The notes beneath the pieces were generated by a model, which saw nothing but the letters and a program-made list of their open reading frames with translations, made no database searches and had not been told where the DNA came from. DNA of 64,000 nt, taken from the NCBI RefSeq assembly GCF_001654455.1, contig NZ_CP015772.1, positions 3,844,001 to 3,908,000 of the forward strand, given 5' to 3'. Shown here piece after piece: positions 1-9,217 of this stretch (position 1 is the stretch's first letter; the number at the start of each line of letters is the position of its first letter). The position numbers and the translations under genes are program-made. Source of the stretch: Niabella ginsenosidivorans (GTDB lineage: Bacteria > Bacteroidota > Bacteroidia > Chitinophagales > Chitinophagaceae).

Positions 1-145
1 AAATAATGGACATCAGCGGGCCCAGCATGGCAACCGACAATACGGACAGGCTGGTAGCTAAAATGGCTAACGAAACATAAAGAAGGATCTTCCATTTGTA
101 ATAACCAATGTATTTGAATAACCGACCAAATTTTTTTAGCTTCAT
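1..145 (-). CDS. ABC exporter (MsbA-like), N-terminal fragment
   Basis: This is the first 48 codons of a leftward gene that runs off the window edge. The ATG is the reverse complement of CAT at 143-145. The protein begins MKLKKFGRLFKYIGYYKWKI and then enters a hydrophobic helix (ILLYVSLAILATSLSVLSV, then MLGPLMSII). This is the usual start of an ABC transporter of the lipid/peptide exporter type, with a short basic cytoplasmic tail followed by TM1. The ATPase domain is outside the window, so the family call rests on the N-terminus only. Its position beside a glycan cluster fits lipid A or lipooligosaccharide flipping, but that is inference. Confidence 0.6.
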   Translation of the reverse strand, partial: MKLKKFGRLFKYIGYYKWKILLYVSLAILATSLSVLSVAMLGPLMSII

Positions 146-281
146 TGAAGTAGTAAATAGAAACGTGCAAAGGTAAGAGAAAATAGTACGCTCATCAATA
201 TGAAGCTCCATAAAATTCTGTCAAATCCTGTTAATAAGCAATTATGTAGTAAATTAGCCTCCAAAAGCACCCGTTTATTCA
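146..281. promoter_or_regulatory. Divergent intergenic region
   Basis: This 136-bp AT-rich spacer separates the leftward ABC exporter from the rightward GT17 gene, so it should hold both promoters. No confident -33/-7 pair or ribosome binding site could be picked out by eye. Confidence 0.4.
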
Positions 282-1148
282 ATGAAAATTTACGACTGTT
301 TTACGTTCTTTAACGAGCTCGATCTTCTTGAATTCAGATTAAAGCTTTTGGACAAATATGTAGACTATTTTGTTCTGGCAGAATCAAATCTTACTCATTC
401 CGGCAAAAAAAAGGAGTATTTCTATGAAAAAAATAAAGACCGGTTTCAACAATGGCACCATAAAATAATTCACCTGCCGATTGTTCAGAAAACAGAGGGG
501 CTTCATTTTGGTGAAAATGAAACAAAGTATAATACCGAAAACGGGTCCTGGAAACTCGAAAATGAGCACCGGAATGCGCTTCATGCGATTGCCCCGCAGT
601 TGAATAAAGATGATTTGGTTATACTGAGCGATTTAGATGAGATTCCTGCTCCTTCCATACTTGATAACAGAAATGCGCCGGAGACTCCTGTTGTTTTATC
701 AATGCTTTTTCATTATTACTATCTGAATTGTCAGCAAACAGGTGCTTCAAAATGGTGGAAAGGATCCATACTGTCATCCGGGGAATACTTTCAGAAACAT
801 ACGCCACAATCATTAAGGGATCAGCGTATTGGCCTCTCTGCTATAAAAAAAGGCGGCTGGCATTTCTCCTTTCTCGGGGGAATGGAAAAAATCAAATATA
901 AACTGGAATCCTTTGCCCATACTGAATTTAACAAACCGGAATATCTGGATGAAAAACACATACGCTCTGCCCTTCAGGAAGGGAGGGATTTGTTCAAACA
1001 AAATAAGAATCGTTTTCGTTTTGTTTCTATAAATACTTATCCGGAGCCACTAAGAAAACTGGCAATGCAATACCCGGCGTTCCTGGCACCGGGACCTGCT
1101 TCCCTGACAACCAGGATCAGAAATTTGTTTATGAAAAATCCTGGTTAA
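282..1148 (+). CDS. Glycosyltransferase family 17-like protein
   Basis: 288 aa. The N-terminus (MKIYDCFTFFNELDLLEFRL) and the stretch YVDYFVLAESNLTHSG are hallmarks of GT17, the family named after the eukaryotic beta-1,4-mannosyl-glycoprotein GlcNAc-transferase MGAT3. In bacteria, members sit in LPS and capsule clusters. The DLDEIP at about residues 117-122 is the expected DxD-type nucleotide-sugar/metal site. No signal peptide or TM helix is visible, so it probably acts at the cytoplasmic face of the inner membrane. It is the first plus-strand gene of a glycan cluster. Donor and acceptor cannot be told from the sequence. Confidence 0.85.
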   Translation: MKIYDCFTFFNELDLLEFRLKLLDKYVDYFVLAESNLTHSGKKKEYFYEKNKDRFQQWHHKIIHLPIVQKTEGLHFGENETKYNTENGSWKLENEHRNALHAIAPQLNKDDLVILSDLDEIPAPSILDNRNAPETPVVLSMLFHYYYLNCQQTGASKWWKGSILSSGEYFQKHTPQSLRDQRIGLSAIKKGGWHFSFLGGMEKIKYKLESFAHTEFNKPEYLDEKHIRSALQEGRDLFKQNKNRFRFVSINTYPEPLRKLAMQYPAFLAPGPASLTTRIRNLFMKNPG

Positions 1149-1436
1149 TGTAAGCTTTAATTGCAACATTGCTCCGTTTTACATGCTAAACCAGCATACA
1201 ACTAAACCTGCTATAATTTTAAATAATTACACTGAGGTTTAAGGCATATATATTTACTGAAAAAATTAACATTCTTGTGTTGCGTTCCAGGCCCTTCTGT
1301 ACGTTTTACCAGAATATAGAATATTTATTATTCAAACTAAGCAACGCTGAATCGAAAAGAACATCGGTCAATTCCCTTTACATGGCAAATTGAGCGGCCA
1401 TCCTTTAGTTTGAATCATCTATTATCAGAACAGGGT
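1149..1436. other. Intergenic spacer, no gene seen
   Basis: This AT-rich 288-bp stretch lies between two plus-strand glycosyltransferase genes. No ORF, strong hairpin or repeat was noticed. Its length suggests that the downstream gene has its own promoter. Confidence 0.5.
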
Positions 1437-2486
1437 ATGAAAAAAGTATTACTATTTGCACCGGATTGGGTTGATTTTATTTCCGAATTTGAAAAAAACC
1501 TGAAATATTGCGGATTTGAGGTAGTAACGATAAATCGGGATATTCCCCCCTTTAAATACAAAAATGCCGGGCAGAAAATTTATAACTTTTTAAGGAAAAC
1601 ATTCTTACGCGATTTTTCGTACAAAAAAAGACTTAAAGAAAAGCATATTAAATATCACCAATATAAATTTAGCAGTCCGGCTGATTTTTACGATTATGCG
1701 TTTATAGTTCGGGCAGACATTCTCACCATTGATGAATTAAAACTCATCAGGCAAATTTCCGTTAAAATGGTAGGTTATCATTTTGATGCATTGCACAGGT
1801 ATCCCGGGATTTTTAGCAGAATCAATTATTTTGACCGCTTTTTTGTTTTTGACCCTGAAGATCTTCAAAAATATCCCCAATACCGACTGCAGTTCATTAC
1901 TAATTTCTATTTTGATTATCCCGGATCTGACATTGACACTCCTTCCACAGGCAGAACAGAATATGACCTTTACTATTTGGGCTCCTATGAACCATCAAGA
2001 ATGAATGAGATAGTAAAGCTTAGTGATTTTTTAATAAAAAACAATACCCGTTACAAAATTGAGCTGTTCTTTTATAAAGATAAACTTCATAAAATAACCC
2101 CTGAACTGGAAAAGCTGATCACCTGCCTTACAAAGAGCATTCCTATGCAAGAGTACCTGCTGCGGGTGAAAAAAGCAGCAGCAATCCTGGACTTTGTTCT
2201 TCCGCAACATACGGGGCTTTCTTTCAGAGTGTTTGAAAGCATCAGATACGAAAAGAAACTGGTTACTACTAACCAGCATGTAATGCACTATGACTTTTAT
2301 ATCCCCGATAATATTTTCATTTTAAATGACAACTATGAGGAACTGGCTGAATTTCTGAAAAGGCCGTATGTAAAGCTGCCGGCAAAAATCAGGAAAAAGT
2401 ATAGCTTTACAAATTGGATCAAAAACGTATTTGAAGAGGGATCATTTGAAAAGATTCATCTAAATACAACCGTAAACGCGGAATAG
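1437..2486 (+). CDS. Putative glycosyltransferase, RfaS/CgeB-like
   Basis: 349 aa from the ATG at 1437. An in-frame TTG at 1410 would add nine unconvincing residues (MNHLLSEQG), whereas MKKVLLFAPDWVDFI is a normal start of a Rossmann-type domain. The C-terminal half has YDLYYLGSYEPSRM, then a segment resembling the donor-binding half of GT-B enzymes (LDFVLPQHTGLSFRVFESI, then KLVTTN). That pattern, with a Glu in a 'GLSFRVFE' context, resembles RfaS-like LPS core proteins and CgeB-like GT-B enzymes. No membrane helices are seen. The role in surface glycan synthesis is inferred from fold and neighbours. Confidence 0.6.
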   Translation: MKKVLLFAPDWVDFISEFEKNLKYCGFEVVTINRDIPPFKYKNAGQKIYNFLRKTFLRDFSYKKRLKEKHIKYHQYKFSSPADFYDYAFIVRADILTIDELKLIRQISVKMVGYHFDALHRYPGIFSRINYFDRFFVFDPEDLQKYPQYRLQFITNFYFDYPGSDIDTPSTGRTEYDLYYLGSYEPSRMNEIVKLSDFLIKNNTRYKIELFFYKDKLHKITPELEKLITCLTKSIPMQEYLLRVKKAAAILDFVLPQHTGLSFRVFESIRYEKKLVTTNQHVMHYDFYIPDNIFILNDNYEELAEFLKRPYVKLPAKIRKKYSFTNWIKNVFEEGSFEKIHLNTTVNAE

Positions 2487-2658
2487 TTACCAACTTAACC
2501 AAACTTAATAAGTTAAGTAACGCCTAAAACAGAAGCTTCTTCAATATATTTCAGGTTGTTCAGGCATTTAATCCAATACAAATCTTTATCTTGAAAATGT
2601 ACCGGCGCAATGCTATTCTGCCATTAAAAAACTGAACAAACTTCAACGAATTCAGAAT

Positions 2659-3519
2659 ATGTTATCCATAGTAGTATCTTCTTATAAAGAACATTTGTAC
2701 CAGGAGCTAAAGAAAAATATTGCAGCTACTATCGGAAAGGATTTTATATATGAACTGATACAAATAAAAAATAAGAATCGTATAGGGGTTTGCGAAGCTT
2801 ATAACCAGGGGCTGGAGGCAGCAAAATACCCCCATGTTCTTTTCCTGCACGAGGATCTGGTCTTTAATACAAACAGTTGGGGATCGATCCTGTTAAATAT
2901 CTTTGAAGCCGATAAAAAGATCGGGCTCATAGGCATTGCTGGCGGAACCTGTAAAACAAAGGCCCCCGCTCCATGGTGGGAGATCAACGAGGCGAACAAA
3001 TATATATTTGTCCGCCACGGGGGCAAAAATAAAAATGAACTGATCCGGTTGGGCTTTGGCAGGCAGACCAGGGAGCATATTGTAAGAGTCTTGTCTGTCG
3101 ATGGGGTATTCATCGGCCTAAGAAAATCAACAAACCTGCGGTTTAATGAGCAGCTAAAAGGGTACCACCAATATGACCTTGGCATATCAATGGACGCTTA
3201 TATAGGAGGCTATACTGCTGTTTGCACAGACCTGATAGATATTACACATTATTCTGCCGGGAATGTTGACAAAAGCTGGATTGAAACCGCTGACGTCTTT
3301 TTCGATCTCTATGGCCGGTATTTACCAATCACCATTGCAGATGATATTACGGTAAAACAAAGAAAGCAACTGGAAAAGAAAAACTATACGGTATTTATTA
3401 ACCGGGCATTAGAAGCCGGATTAAAAAGCATTGCGAAAAAATACTGGTGGCATCTTTTTTGGCTGAAGCCATTATCCGGAAAAACTTTTGCGCTTTTAAA
3501 AAAGATCCTGAAAAAATAA
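2659..3519 (+). CDS. Glycosyltransferase, GT2-like (PF13712 type)
   Basis: 286 aa. It starts MLSIVVSSYKEHLYQELKKN and contains NRIGVCEAYNQGLEAAKYPHV followed by LFLHEDLVF at about 61-69. HED stands where classic GT2 enzymes have DxD. This layout matches the 'glycosyltransferase like family' PF13712 (StrF-related). The C-terminus ends in a basic, aromatic-rich stretch (KKYWWHLFWLKPLSGK) that may associate with the membrane. It ends 10 bp from the convergent WbsX-like gene. The donor sugar is unknown. Confidence 0.75.
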   Translation: MLSIVVSSYKEHLYQELKKNIAATIGKDFIYELIQIKNKNRIGVCEAYNQGLEAAKYPHVLFLHEDLVFNTNSWGSILLNIFEADKKIGLIGIAGGTCKTKAPAPWWEINEANKYIFVRHGGKNKNELIRLGFGRQTREHIVRVLSVDGVFIGLRKSTNLRFNEQLKGYHQYDLGISMDAYIGGYTAVCTDLIDITHYSAGNVDKSWIETADVFFDLYGRYLPITIADDITVKQRKQLEKKNYTVFINRALEAGLKSIAKKYWWHLFWLKPLSGKTFALLKKILKK

Positions 3520-3529
3520 AAGTATCAAA

Positions 3530-4642
3530 CTAACCAAACCATTTTTTTAAAACCTCCAGAAAAGCATAGCCGTTAATAGAATCCGGTTCCACATAATTCC
3601 CTTCGGCCCATTCATTCCAGGATTTTAAGATAACCAACCGCTCGCTCCTGTTCCTGCAGTTGATATAATCAACTGCTTTGCGGATTTGCACTTCAAATAA
3701 TTCAGGCGTCGCGTTTTCAATCACTACTCCGTTTTGGCCGCTTCGGGGGGTGTTATCCCAGTTAGGCAATATCATGGGATAGATATCGCCCTCCTGCTCT
3801 TCAAACAAAACCTGTTTTACGATCCTGCGCTGATCAACACGGGTTACACCCCGGTAGCTGCGATCTAAAAAAAGTCTGTAAAAAAAACGGCCGAGCTTCT
3901 TATGCAGCCGCTGTCTGGACTTTCGCATTAGCCGGTATTGCACTTTATGGTAGGCAAAAGAGACTCTCCCATCGAAACCAGCCTGTACAAAATCCCAATC
4001 ATCTGTCGTAATATTGGAAGCCAGGATATACAGGCCGCCCAATCCCCTCCTGACGGCTTCAGCCCTTAACTGATCCGTATATTGCTTACTGTCCGGAAGA
4101 TCAAGTGCATCATAGATCATGAACAGGGGGAGCCCATTAACGCGGATATACCTTGGATCCTTAAAGAGCTTTTCCAGATAATCAAAATGCTGCACAATAT
4201 CTTCATCACCGGGGTATTCCTGTTTAATTAATACCTTGTCGGGCACGCCATGCCAGATACCGCTCCAGGTCTGATTGGCCCAGCAAATGCAAAATGGGAA
4301 ATCCGGCGCCTGCATATCCACTATTTCATTTAAGGGCCGCTCTAAAAGTTGTTTTCCATTTCCAAACCAGTAATGATAGTAAATAAACCCATGCACGCCA
4401 TGCTCCCTTGCCATTTTTGCCTGGGCCTCCCTTACTTCCGGCACTCTCAGATCATAATACCCCAGGTCAGCAGGAAATACAGGCTGTCTGTGGCCCCTGA
4501 ATAAAGGCCGGGCCTTAGTAACATTTGTCCATTCCGTAAAACCCTTTCCCCACCACAGATCGTTTTCCGGTATGGGATGATATTGAGGCAGGTAAAAGGC
4601 CAGGCATTTTATAGCTCCATTATTGTTTTTCTCAGCGTTCAT
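3530..4642 (-). CDS. WbsX-like glycan-processing protein (GH99-like)
   Basis: 370 aa. CLAFYLPQYHPIPENDLWWG and GFTEWTNV near the N-terminus, HGFIYYHYWFG in the middle and LKSWNEWAEGNYVEPD near the C-terminus are signatures of the WbsX family (PF14307, GH99-like TIM barrel). These proteins are found in O-antigen and rhamnan clusters and are often annotated as glycosyltransferases. The biochemical role of the family is not firmly settled. No signal peptide is seen. It faces the upstream PF13712-type gene tail to tail. The following leftward GT genes begin after a spacer of about 180 bp. Confidence 0.85.
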   Translation of the reverse strand: MNAEKNNNGAIKCLAFYLPQYHPIPENDLWWGKGFTEWTNVTKARPLFRGHRQPVFPADLGYYDLRVPEVREAQAKMAREHGVHGFIYYHYWFGNGKQLLERPLNEIVDMQAPDFPFCICWANQTWSGIWHGVPDKVLIKQEYPGDEDIVQHFDYLEKLFKDPRYIRVNGLPLFMIYDALDLPDSKQYTDQLRAEAVRRGLGGLYILASNITTDDWDFVQAGFDGRVSFAYHKVQYRLMRKSRQRLHKKLGRFFYRLFLDRSYRGVTRVDQRRIVKQVLFEEQEGDIYPMILPNWDNTPRSGQNGVVIENATPELFEVQIRKAVDYINCRNRSERLVILKSWNEWAEGNYVEPDSINGYAFLEVLKKWFG

Positions 4643-4819
4643 GTATGTATACCTTTATCCGGAAAATGATTACTGAAATTTTCTTATTGCTTAAAGTGGT
4701 TAAAAATAAAACAAGTATCGGAATTCCGGCATAAACAGGCAGCCGCCCAACCTTGCGTCAGTAACCGGCCTCACTTTCAGAAACAAGCCAGGCAGCATAT
4801 GGCACCTTTGCTGATACTG

Positions 4820-7042
4820 TTACTGTTTAGCCACACCCATTATCAGTTCTTTCACCAGGCCCTGCACTACTTCCGGCGAATACCGCCTGATAGTTTCAAC
4901 TGAATGACGGGCGATGTTCATCCATCGCTCCCGGTTACTGTATAAGTCCAGTATTTCTGCTGCAAACGTTTCTGCAGTATTTGCTACTGCAATATCCCTG
5001 TTCACTTCAAGCCCCATACCCTCAACACCAATATCTGTAGCAACAGCCGGCAGCCCATATTCCATTGCATGACCTATTTTCCCCTTCATCCCCGCACCAT
5101 ATCTGAGCGGGGCTACAAATAAGCGGCTATTATTAAAATAAGAAGATACATCGTGAATATACCCCGGCACTGCAATAAGATCTGACCTCAAAGCAAGCAC
5201 TTCCGGGGGAGGATGGCTCCCAAGCAATGCAAGCTTTATACCCGGCGCCTGCGTCCATACAAGCGGCATAATTTCCTTAACCAGCCACAATACCGCATCT
5301 ACATTGGGCAAATGTTCATAGCCTCCAATAAAACAAAGCCCTTCCCGTTCTTCAAAGGAAGGAAAAGCGGTTCCTTTTTTTACAGGATGAATATTCGGAA
5401 TCACTTTTACATGTTTTGTTCCTGCTTTTATTAAGATATTTTTCTCAAAAGGTGTTACAACAACTGTTACGTCTGCTTCCCGGGAAAGAGCAAGCTCCTT
5501 TTCTTTCAATACGTCTATATCCTTTTTGGTAATATGCTGCGACTGGTCATAAGCCAGTGACCGTTCCAGTCGCAAAAAATGGAGATCTACCGTGTCATAA
5601 ATCCATACAATATTCTTTTGCTCTTTTATTAACGAAGCATGCGCTTCGTTTGAATGGGGCCGGGCCACCCACGCATAATCAATAACAGGCAAAATTTCTC
5701 TTAGCATTTCCTGCTTCGATTTTAAATATTGCTGTTCATAAAATACCCGGACACCCCGCGTAACCAATTCCGAGTAATAGGGTTCTACAGCTCCGCCGAA
5801 TTCCGGCATAAAATACACTTCTAAATCCAGCGAAAAAAAGATCTTTATCAACTCATATACCCTCCTGGACCCTGAGTCTTTATCATAAGAAGGAAGGAAC
5901 CCTTCAATAATTAATATACGCTTCCTGTTCCGGGAAAACTTATCAACCTGATTATCAAAAAGATTGCTATCTGAAAAACGGTTAAAATAAGATTTCCATG
6001 TGTTCACGAAGGTTTTAGCATTGTGCAGCTGATAATTTTTTACATTTCCTTTTTCAGCACGTTTCCCTGAACTTATCCCTTCAAAATGTACCACTTCAGC
6101 CAGGGGTTGATAAAACACTTTTTTGCCAAGTCTGAACCGGGCAGCAAAGCAAAGGTCTGTATCTTCATAGTAGGCCGGGGCATATTGCTCATTAAACCCT
6201 TTTAAAGTAAGAAAATCCTGTGTTTGTATTAAAATACAGGCGCCCGAACAATAGTCGGTTTCCCTCAGATAATTATATTGATATTCTCTGGGGTCCGTCC
6301 ATCTGCCATAATTAGCCGGTTCCCCGGTAGCATTGACCAGTCCGCCGGCTTCCTGCAATAATCCATAAGGATAGAGCAGCTTGGCTCCTACAACACCCGC
6401 ATCATCATGCAGTTTAAAAACATTGACCATATGATACAACCATCGCTGGCTAACCATAGTATCATTGTTCAGAAAACAGATATATTTTGAGCGTACGCCG
6501 CCAGCCGCCTTATTACAGGAGCGCAGAAAACCAATATTCTGCTCATTCCGTATAACCGTGATGTTTTCACAATGCTGAAGACAGGAAGCCGTTTCATCGG
6601 CAGACCCGTCATCAACAACAACGATATGATAAGGAATATCGCCGGTATGTTCAAGAATAGATTTCAGGCAGTTATAGGTAAACTGCCATTGATTAAAAAC
6701 GGCAATAATAATTGTTACTTCCGGTGCTTCAAATACAGGAAATACAAGTGACGGATAAGACCTGAGCTTCCGGGGAATACCGGCTTTGTGAAAATGATAA
6801 AGTCCCAACAGTCGCTTCGCAAAGTCTTTAGGCATCATGTATTGAACTTTGCGCGGGTATTTATTGAACCGGAAAAGCAGGATAAATAAGTAAAAAAAGC
6901 GCTTTGAGAGAAGCCGGATAAGCTGCATATCTACCAGCTTCTTCGTGACCCCTTCTTTCCATAGATAGTATTTATGAACCAGCCGGTAACACACCTTATC
7001 GTTCATCTTATCTATCTTCCGGGTAAACTTCTTAGAGGCCAT
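4820..7042 (-). CDS. Two-domain glycosyltransferase (GT2 + GT4 fusion)
   Basis: 740 aa. A basic N-terminal tail of about 105 residues precedes a GT2 domain at about 108-340, with VTIIIAVFNQWQFTYNCLKS, VVVDDGSAD, FLNNDT (about 190-195) and YEDTDLCFAARF. From about 373 onward a GT-B (GT4) domain begins with RILIIEGFLPSYDKDSGSRR and carries the donor-binding signature VAPLRYGAGMKGKIGHAMEYG. Such fusions carry out two consecutive sugar additions in LPS or O-antigen assembly. No TM helix is clear apart from a hydrophobic patch at 49-60. It is the last gene of a leftward three-gene GT run. Confidence 0.9.
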   Translation of the reverse strand: MASKKFTRKIDKMNDKVCYRLVHKYYLWKEGVTKKLVDMQLIRLLSKRFFYLFILLFRFNKYPRKVQYMMPKDFAKRLLGLYHFHKAGIPRKLRSYPSLVFPVFEAPEVTIIIAVFNQWQFTYNCLKSILEHTGDIPYHIVVVDDGSADETASCLQHCENITVIRNEQNIGFLRSCNKAAGGVRSKYICFLNNDTMVSQRWLYHMVNVFKLHDDAGVVGAKLLYPYGLLQEAGGLVNATGEPANYGRWTDPREYQYNYLRETDYCSGACILIQTQDFLTLKGFNEQYAPAYYEDTDLCFAARFRLGKKVFYQPLAEVVHFEGISSGKRAEKGNVKNYQLHNAKTFVNTWKSYFNRFSDSNLFDNQVDKFSRNRKRILIIEGFLPSYDKDSGSRRVYELIKIFFSLDLEVYFMPEFGGAVEPYYSELVTRGVRVFYEQQYLKSKQEMLREILPVIDYAWVARPHSNEAHASLIKEQKNIVWIYDTVDLHFLRLERSLAYDQSQHITKKDIDVLKEKELALSREADVTVVVTPFEKNILIKAGTKHVKVIPNIHPVKKGTAFPSFEEREGLCFIGGYEHLPNVDAVLWLVKEIMPLVWTQAPGIKLALLGSHPPPEVLALRSDLIAVPGYIHDVSSYFNNSRLFVAPLRYGAGMKGKIGHAMEYGLPAVATDIGVEGMGLEVNRDIAVANTAETFAAEILDLYSNRERWMNIARHSVETIRRYSPEVVQGLVKELIMGVAKQ

Positions 7043-7150
7043 TCCTTTTTATTATGTATACGTAAAATTTAACTGCTGATAAAAAATTCCTTTGAAGGAT
7101 TCCGCATCCAATAACCAGGGCACAAAAATATATACCATGATTCTGAAGCC

Positions 7151-8119
7151 TTATACATCTGCAAACGCCCGTATTTTTTCTATAATCCGATCGCTGCCAT
7201 ACAGCTGGGGAAACAAGCATTGTAATGCATTCCGATACCGTGACTTTGACCGGGTATTTCTGGTCCACCACATTCTGAATGGGTTTATAAAAAAAACCTG
7301 TGCTTTATAAAGCCAGCCGGCTTTTTGGGTCTGCACTTTAATCACAGTCCGGTACCGGTCTATCACCCCTCCCGATCCATTATAAATATGATTCATTGCA
7401 TCCCGGTGCTTTGTTGTTAACTTTGCATCATCCAGCATGTGATCAAGTATAAGGCTTTCATCATAGTACAACTGGTAACCTTTTAAAATAAGGCGGGCAC
7501 AATATTCTGTATCCTCTGAGTTCAATGCTTTTTCTCCTGGCACTCCAATAAGTAAAGAAGGAAACGCTGCATACAGCTCTTTATATAAATCCGTTCTGGA
7601 GATCATACCCGCCCCCCATAGTCTTCCTTTTTTTAATGGAACATACCCTGTGTAGCGGGCCTGTTTTCCCAAGGCGTAAGGTTCATAATCTTCCGGCAGC
7701 CATTCAGGAGCGTGTTTTCCATCTGGCAGCTTCAACAGGGAACGCCCACCGGCTGCTCCCACTTCAGGATGTTCGTTTAACAGATCAAAAGCCCGGGATA
7801 AATAATCCGCATGAAAACCATTATCATCATCGCAAACGATAAAATAATTATAATTGGCCTTTGCTATAGCGGTTTGTAACGCATAGTATTTACCTGGTGC
7901 CGATTCTTTATATATATGCAACGGGGCCGGGGCGTTATACTTTAACCAGATTTCCTCCGCTATTTCAGAAGAATGATCCTGAGAATTATTATCTATAAAT
8001 ACAATTTCCCATTCAAAGCGCTGATCCACTTTTTGCCGGGCAAGATATCCCAATGTTGCGGGAAGCCTTAGTGCTCCGTTATGCGTGCAGAGTATTACAG
8101 AAATTCCGGGTCTCGTCAT
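7151..8119 (-). CDS. Glycosyltransferase family 2
   Basis: 322 aa. The canonical GT-A start is GISVILCTHNGALRLPATL, followed by IVFIDNNSQDHS and the metal/nucleotide motif VCDDDNG at about 95-101. NSEDTEYCARLILKG is the usual acceptor-side ED motif. The C-terminal part carries basic and aromatic residues that could lie on the membrane. It is encoded 6 bp downstream of the next GT2 gene (its ATG at 8119, that gene's stop at 8126), so the two are almost certainly co-transcribed. The substrate is unknown. Confidence 0.9.
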   Translation of the reverse strand: MTRPGISVILCTHNGALRLPATLGYLARQKVDQRFEWEIVFIDNNSQDHSSEIAEEIWLKYNAPAPLHIYKESAPGKYYALQTAIAKANYNYFIVCDDDNGFHADYLSRAFDLLNEHPEVGAAGGRSLLKLPDGKHAPEWLPEDYEPYALGKQARYTGYVPLKKGRLWGAGMISRTDLYKELYAAFPSLLIGVPGEKALNSEDTEYCARLILKGYQLYYDESLILDHMLDDAKLTTKHRDAMNHIYNGSGGVIDRYRTVIKVQTQKAGWLYKAQVFFINPFRMWWTRNTRSKSRYRNALQCLFPQLYGSDRIIEKIRAFADV

Positions 8120-8125
8120 ATTGAT

Positions 8126-8926
8126 TTACGCCTCCAAATACCCGTTAGGCCGGTAGCTGTACTTAAACCGGACTGTCTCCCGGTAAATGATTTCGTTGGT
8201 ATCCAGGTTAGCCCGGGAATTAAAGGTATGATAAATATGATAGGTAACCGCTGCCAGTTTGAGCTTCTTTTTTTTCACGCCCAGATTAATCAGGCGCTCC
8301 CCCAGTTCTGAATCTTCCCTTCCCCATCCGGTAAAACCGCTATAATAGCCGTTCACTTTTATATAATCGGCCCGCCAGAAAGCCAGATTGCAACCTTTTA
8401 CATTATGAGATTTCCTGGGGTTTACTACAAACAACCCTGAAAAAACCGGAATCCGCAAAGAATTAAACCGGTTGGTGATTCCCCGCATAAAAGAATGCAA
8501 AGAGTCAATGTCCTTGGTACGCAGCAGTTCCCGCGTTCTCCATTCCGAGATAAGCGCCCTGCTTCCCTGTACAAAATACCCTTTTTTTGCTCCTTTTATA
8601 TGATCTGCTATAAATTCCCGGTGCATAACAATATCACCGTCAATTTCAATGATATAATCCGACTCAATTTCTTTAATGGCCTTGTTGAGGATCAGGCTCT
8701 TCCGGAATCCGATATCTTCATGATTAACATGTTTTATCGGAATACCGGTACGCTTTACAAACCGGTCTATACAAAACACTGTAGACGGGTCCTGCCCGTC
8801 TTCCGCAATAATAACTTCATCAGGACGCCGGGTCTGATATAATATACTCTTCAATACAATTTCCAATGCTTCCGCCCATTTATACGTAGAAATCAGCAGG
8901 GCAACGGTAAAGCGAGCTTCTTTCAT
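8126..8926 (-). CDS. Glycosyltransferase family 2 with galactosyltransferase-type C-terminal motif
   Basis: 266 aa. It starts FTVALLISTYKWAEALEIVL, has the DxD motif IDGDI at about 95-99, and then GCNLAFWRADYIKVNGYYSG followed by FTGWGREDSELGERL. That last element is the galactosyltransferase C-terminal motif (PF02709 type) shared with polypeptide GalNAc and beta-4-Gal transferases. It is the first gene of the leftward GT run, transcribed from the 8927-9217 spacer. It is probably cytoplasmic or peripheral to the inner membrane. The sugar specificity cannot be assigned. Confidence 0.88.
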   Translation of the reverse strand: MKEARFTVALLISTYKWAEALEIVLKSILYQTRRPDEVIIAEDGQDPSTVFCIDRFVKRTGIPIKHVNHEDIGFRKSLILNKAIKEIESDYIIEIDGDIVMHREFIADHIKGAKKGYFVQGSRALISEWRTRELLRTKDIDSLHSFMRGITNRFNSLRIPVFSGLFVVNPRKSHNVKGCNLAFWRADYIKVNGYYSGFTGWGREDSELGERLINLGVKKKKLKLAAVTYHIYHTFNSRANLDTNEIIYRETVRFKYSYRPNGYLEA

Positions 8927-9217
8927 ATTCGTTTTTCTTTCAGCTTTTTTAATTCAGAAAGTACCTGTTTTTCCTTATTAAAGGGATAACGTTCTTCCCG
9001 TTAAGAACGCAACAGCCATTTCTCATTTTTTTGGTTTAACTCTTCTGAACTATTGATCCGGGTCAGATATCGTTACAAAATCATTTCAAGCTACTGCAGA
9101 AACACCATCCGCATTAAAACTTTGGGCAAAGATACTCCATCAGAATTTTGTCATAAAAAACAGGGATGTTTAATTTTATTAAAGTATTACTAAATTTGCC
9201 GTTTAGTTTTTAAAATC
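8927..9217. promoter_or_regulatory. Divergent promoter region between GT2 run and cupin_8 gene
   Basis: This 291-bp spacer lies between divergent genes. TAAATTTG at 9191-9198 fits the Bacteroidetes -7 box (TAnnTTTG) for the rightward gene and sits 20 bp before its ATG. No convincing -33 box is seen at the right distance, so the call is tentative. Nothing clear was found for the leftward direction. Confidence 0.4.
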
